In this document: piece after piece, positions 59,201 to 64,000 of the stretch
Position numbering within the stretch: the first letter of the stretch is position 1
Layout: each line of letters starts with the position of its first letter
Source: Anadara kagoshimensis
Taxonomy: Eukaryota > Mollusca > Bivalvia > Arcoida > Arcidae
Reading direction: 5' to 3'
DNA: 64,000 bases
Assembly: GCA_021292105.1 (NCBI GenBank)
Contig: CM037862.1
Span: 30,722,169 to 30,786,168, forward strand
The notes under the pieces: model-generated
The model's input: the letters and a program-made list of their open reading frames with translations, nothing else
The model's database searches: none
What the model was told of the DNA's origin: nothing
Made by a program: the position numbers and the translations under genes

Positions 59201-62200
59201 TTCTGTTCCCAACTGACATTATAAACAATATTATGTTGCCAACTGACATTATCAACAAAATTCTGTTCCCAACTGACACTATCAACAAAAACCTGTAACC
59301 CAACTGACAATGTAGACAAACACCCGTACCCAACTGACATGGAAAACAAAATTCTGTATCCAACTGATATGGTAAATAAAAACCGGTACCCAACTGATAT
59401 GGTAAACAAAAACGTACCTAACTGACATGGTTAACAAAAACCTATACCCAACTGTCAACGTAAACAAAAACCTGTACCCAACTGACATGGTAGGGAAAAC
59501 ATTTATCCCACTGATATGATTAACGAAAACATCTTCCCCACTGATATGGTTAACAAAACAAATTCCTGTACTCAACTGTCATGGTAAAAAACATCCACCC
59601 AACTGATATGGTAAACAAAAACCTGTAGCCAACTGACATGGTAAACAAAAACATCTACCTAACTGACATGGTAAACAAAAACATCTACGCAACTGTCATG
59701 GTAAACAAAAACATCTACCTAACTGACATGGTAAACAAAAACATATACTTACTGACATGGTAAACAAAAACATCTACGCAGCTGACATGTTGAACAAAAA
59801 CTAACATGGTAAACAAAAACTTGACCAAACTGACACAATAAACACAATTCTGTACAAACTCACTTTGTAAAAAACCTGTACCTAACTGACAGAGTAAACA
59901 AAACATCTACCCAATTGACATGATAGACAAAACAAAAATGTACCCAACAGACATGGTAAACAAAACATCTACCCAACTATCATGGCAAACAAAAACCTTT
60001 GCCCAACTGACATGGTAAACACAATTCTGTACCCAACTGACATTCTAAAAAAACCTGTACCTAACTGATATGGTAAAGAAAAACCTGTACCCAACTGACA
60101 CAGTAAACAAAGACATGTACCCAACTGACATGGTAAAGAAAAACCTGTACCCAACTGACACAGTAAACAAAAACATGTATCCAATTGACATGGTAGACCA
60201 CTGATATGGTAAACAAAAACATGTACCCCACTGACATGGTAAACAAAAACATGTACCCAACTGTTATGGTAAAAAAAACATCTACCCAACTGTCATGGTA
60301 AACAGAAACCTACCCAACCGTCATCGTAAACAAAAACATCTACCCCACTGATATGGAGAAAAAACATGTACCCAACTGACATGGTAAACAAAAACATGCA
60401 CCCAACTAAGATGGTGAAAAAATTCTGTTTCCAACTGACATTATAAACAAAATTATGTTCCCAACTGACACTATCAAGAAAAATCTGTACAAACTGACAA
60501 TGTGGGCAAAAACCCGTACCCAACTGACATGGAAAACAAAATTCTGTATCCAACTGACATGGTTAACAAAAACCTGTACCCAACTGTCATCGTAAACAAA
60601 ATCCTGTACCCAACTGACATGGTAGGGAAAAACATCTATCCCACCGATATGGTTAACAAAAATATCTTCCCCACTAATATGGTAAACAAAAACCTGTACC
60701 CAATTGCCACCGTAAACAAAAAAATCTACCCAAATTACATGGTAAACAAAATCCTGTATCCAACTGTCATGGTAAACAAAAACATCTACCCAACTGTCAT
60801 GGTAAACAAAAACTTGTACCCACTTGTCATGTTAAACATAAACCTGTATCCAACCGTCATGGTAAACAAAAACACCTACCCAACTGTAATGATAAACAAA
60901 AACATCTACCCACGGATATGGTAAACAGAAACCTGTACCCAACCGTCATGGTAAACAAAAACCTGTACCCAACTGTCATGGTAAACAAAAACCTGTACCC
61001 AACTGCAATGGTAAACAAAAAACTGTACGAAACTAACATGGTAAACAAAAACATGTACCCAACTGACATGGTAAACAAAAACATGTACCCAACTGACATG
61101 GTAAACAAAAACATGTACCCAAGTGACATGGTAAACTAAAACATGTACCCAACTAAAAATGGTGAACAATATTCTGTTCCCAACTGACATTATAAACAAA
61201 AACATGTACCCAAGTGACATGGTAAACTAAAACATGTACCCAACTCAAAATGGTGAACAATATTCTGTTCCCAACTGTCATTATAAACAAAATTATGTTC
61301 CCAACTGACACTATCAACAAAATTCTGTTCCCAACTGACACTATCAACAAAAACCTGTACCCAACTGACAATGTAGACAAACACCCGTACCCAACTGACA
61401 TGGAAAACAAAATTCTGTATCCAAATGATATGGTAAATAAAAACCGGTACCCAACTGATATGGTAAACAAAAACCTGTACCCAAATGACATGGTTAACAA
61501 AAACCTATACCCAACTGTTAGCGTTAACAAAAACCTGTACCCTACTGACATGGTAGGGAAAACATTTAGCCCACTGATATGGTTAACAAAAACAAATTCC
61601 TGTACTCAACTGTCATGGTAAAAAAAAATCTACCCAACTGACATGGTAAACAAAAACATCTACCTAACAGACATGGTAAACAAAAACATCAACCCAACTG
61701 ATATGGTAAACAAAAACCTCTACCCAACTGACATGGTAAACAAAAACATCTACCAAACTGACATGGTAAACAAAAACATCTACGCAACTGTCATGGTAAA
61801 CAAAAACATCTACCCAACTGACATGGTAAACAGAAACATCTACCTAACTGACATGGTAAACAAAACCATCTACGCAACTGTCATGGTAAACAAAAACATC
61901 TACGCAACTGTCATGGTAAACAAAAACATCTACGCAACTGTCATGGTAAACAAAAACATCTACCTAAGTGACATGGTAAACAAAAACATCTACTTAACTG
62001 ACACAGTAAACAAAAACATGTCTCCAATTGACATGATAGACCACTGATATGGTAAACAAAAACATGTACCCCACTGACATGGTAAACAAAAACCTGTAAC
62101 CAACTGTTATGGTAAACAGAAACATCTACCCAACTGTCATGGTAAACAGAAACCTGTACCCAACAGTCATCGTAAACAAAAACATCTACCCCACTGATAT

Positions 62201-63024
62201 GGTGAAAAAACATGTACCCAACTGACATGGTAAACAAAAACATGCACCCAACTAAGATGGTGAACAAAATTCTATTTCCAACTGACATTATAAACTAAGT
62301 TATGTTCCCAACTGACATGGTAAACAAAAACATGCACCCAACTAAGATGGTGAACAAAATTCTATTTCAACTGACATTATAAACAAAATTATGTTCCCAA
62401 CTGACACTATCAAGAAAAATCTGTACAAACTGACAATGTGGGAAAAAACCCGTACAAAACTAACATGGAAAACAAAATTCTGTATCCAACTGACATGGTT
62501 AACAAAAACCTGTACCCAACTGTCATCGTAAACAAAATCCTGTACCCAACTGACATGGTAGGGAAAAACATCTTTCCCACCGATATGGTTAACAAAAATA
62601 TCTTCCCCACTAATATGGTAAACAAAAACCTGTACCCAATTGCCACCGTAAACAAAAAAATCTACCCAAATTACATGGTAAACAAAATCCTGTACCCAAC
62701 TGTCATGGTAAACAAAAACATCTACCCAACTGTCATGGTAAACAAAAACTTGTACCCACTTGTCATGGTAAACATAAACCTGTATCCAACCGTCATGGTA
62801 ACAAAAACACCTACCCAACTGTAATGATAACCAAAAACATCTACCCCACGGATATGGTAAACAGAAACCTGTACCCAACCGTCATGGTAAACAAAAACTG
62901 TACCCAACTGTCATGGTAAACAAAAACCTGTTCCCAACTGCAATGGTAAAAAAAAACCTGTACCCAACTGACATGGTAAACAAAATCATCTACGCAACTG
63001 TCATGGTAAACAAAAATATCTACC
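50215..63024 (+). repeat. Satellite, 30-bp unit, about 425 copies
   Basis: Consensus CCCAACTGACATGGTAAACA plus AAAACATGTA. Common variants: CTGTCATGG, CTGATATGG, CATCTACC, CCTGTACCC, ATTCTGTTCCC. Strand composition is very A-rich on +. The unit length is a multiple of three and lacks stops in one + frame (decapeptide like MVNKNLYPTD) and in all three - frames (like VGYMFLFTMS, LGTCFCLPCQ and WVHVFVYHVS), giving ORFs of up to 446 codons. These start and stop at random sequence variants and have no leader, splice or family signal, so I treat them as by-products. Units near 50,220-50,720 are the most diverged. Confidence 0.97.
53970..57100 (+). repeat. Higher-order repeat of the 30-bp satellite, about 1,033 bp, three copies
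   Basis: Marker blocks recur with fixed spacing: the unit run beginning at 54,088 reappears at 55,121 and 56,154 (1,033 bp each), including the odd unit CATGTCTCCAATTGACATGG and the TAGACCACTGATATGG junction. A second marker (TGTACAAACTGACAATG, then TGGGCAAAAACCC) recurs at about 54,870, 55,904 and, with changes, 57,077. Confidence 0.85.
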
Positions 63025-63028
63025 CCAC

Positions 63029-64000
63029 TATAGGTCGCGCACGATAACTTGGTACATCCGGGGTTTTTCAGTTTGTAAATAAACATTGCAGCTCGTTCGT
63101 AAATGTTATGTTTTGGCCCATAGTGTATAACGGGAACAAGTGTTGAGAGTTCTATCCTGCTATAATGCATTTTTTTAACAAAAAAGTTTGATTAAGCCCA
63201 TTAATAATAGTAATTTTAATAACAATAATGTCATTAATAATATATCGTCAATATATTGTCGTGTGCGATTTTGACTCTATATTTATTTAATAAAAAGTCA
63301 AAATAGAAAATAATAATAATAATTTCTTATTATTTGCTGTATCAAATAATAAATTCTTCACCATGAAATGTATGCTGAATATATTTAAAACAAGTTACTG
63401 AATGGCTTTGCGAAAAATTTTAATTCAAAACTATTTATTTATTAATCTTATGTACTTAGTCTTATTCTGTTTTTGTTTTTATTTTGTGTCTGGAATTTAT
63501 AATTGTGCAGCTCCATGCAAGTTGGTAACAGTAAAAATTTCGTCAGCTGTATCAGTCGTATCTTCTTCTGAAATGGTTGATTCTTCGTCGGCCGTCACTG
63601 TAGATGTTTCTTCTTCCTCATCCTCTTCTTCTTCTGTTGCCGTGTCTGTGTCTTCGTCGCTGGAATCGGTATCGTCCAAGTTTATTACAAATTTCTCTAT
63701 TTCTTCATCGACTGCGATGTCATTTTTCCAGTAACGGTTTCTATTTTCTTTACGTGTTCAACACACCTTTTCCATTTTTCTGTCGATATGTCTTTCAATT
63801 GTTTTTCTGCAAGTTGTTGCACGTCCGAAAGTTTAAATTTTAAATTTTGTGAAGCAACATATGATTTTAGATCAGCCCAAATTAATTCTATAGGATTTAA
63901 GTCTGCATGATAAGGTGGTAATCTTAAAATTTCATGTCCATGTTCTCTTAATATATAATCAATTCTGTAGGAAGGTGGAATAATTTGTTGTTTGCATATT
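63029..64000 (-). mobile_element. Tc1/mariner-like DDE transposon, copy C, cut by the window edge
   Basis: Begins TATAGGTCGCGCACGATAAC directly inside a 30-bp satellite unit (CCCCAC then TA), as expected for TA-targeted insertion. It shows the 3' trailer, acidic tail and C-terminal part of the transposase on - (frame 63,679-63,497 and onward). A frameshift against copies A and B is visible near 63,734 (AACGGTTTC for AATCGTTTTC). It continues beyond 64,000. Confidence 0.85.
63497..64000 (-). pseudogene. DDE transposase of copy C, C-terminal part, frameshifted
   Basis: The acidic Asp/Glu/Thr-rich tail ending TVTNLHGAAQL is intact from 63,679. Upstream, PPYHADLNPIELIW is readable near 63,900-63,940 in a different frame. 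The N-terminal part is outside the window, so its state is unknown. Confidence 0.8.

Overview
This is a eukaryotic, AT-rich, intron-containing and very repeat-dense window. A lophotrochozoan, most likely a bivalve mollusc, is the best guess. The reasons are a RecQ-like/DUF6589 gene pair of the type common in marine invertebrates, a SINE resembling those of molluscs, decayed mariner, LINE and Penelope-like pieces, many MITEs, and three unrelated satellites. This assignment is inference; there is no rRNA or mitochondrial marker.

Layout. (1) 1-7,012: two spliced genes converge tail to tail. The 3' part of a RecQ-type helicase lies on + (exons 368-963, 1222-1363, 1770-2332). A complete DUF6589-domain gene lies on - (exons 7012-6580, 5904-5214, 4978-3895, 3600-2864; one 1-nt frameshift near 5,385). 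These are the only convincing multi-exon genes. (2) 7,013-13,540: non-coding DNA with decayed interspersed repeats: a TIR element, an interspersed family with inverted copies, a SINE and a 187-bp TA-flanked MITE. (3) 13,537-17,265: satellite with a 28-bp unit. (4) 17,266-25,430: nested TIR elements. Two 2.6-3.3 kb Tc1/mariner-like transposons (IS630-like DDE transposase with about 81 residues between the second D and the E) lie head to head in inverted orientation and form a large foldback. Small non-autonomous relatives lie around them, one carrying tRNA-like promoter boxes. (5) 25,430-27,120: degenerate LINE pieces. (6) 27,121-44,512: a 17-kb satellite with a 70-bp unit and layered higher-order repeats of about 1,763, 140 and 770 bp, interrupted by a 565-bp TTAA-flanked MITE. 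At its right edge is a possible real exon pair (44,468-44,512 and 44,798-44,899). (7) 44,930-50,210: decayed mariner, a six-copy repeat of about 170 bp, an RT fragment and outlying units of the next satellite. (8) 50,215-63,024: a 12.8-kb satellite with a 30-bp unit. Because the unit is divisible by three and free of stops in four of six frames, it yields many long but probably meaningless ORFs. (9) 63,029-64,000: a third copy of the DDE transposon inserted in that satellite and cut by the window edge.

Best leads: the RecQ-DUF6589 pair as a possible two-gene mobile or genome-maintenance module; the 70-bp satellite whose unit looks like an amplified mini-exon (51 nt, 17 codons, bounded by AG and GT); and the inverted DDE-transposon pair. 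No CRISPR, rRNA gene, confident tRNA gene, LTR retroelement or virus-like element was seen.
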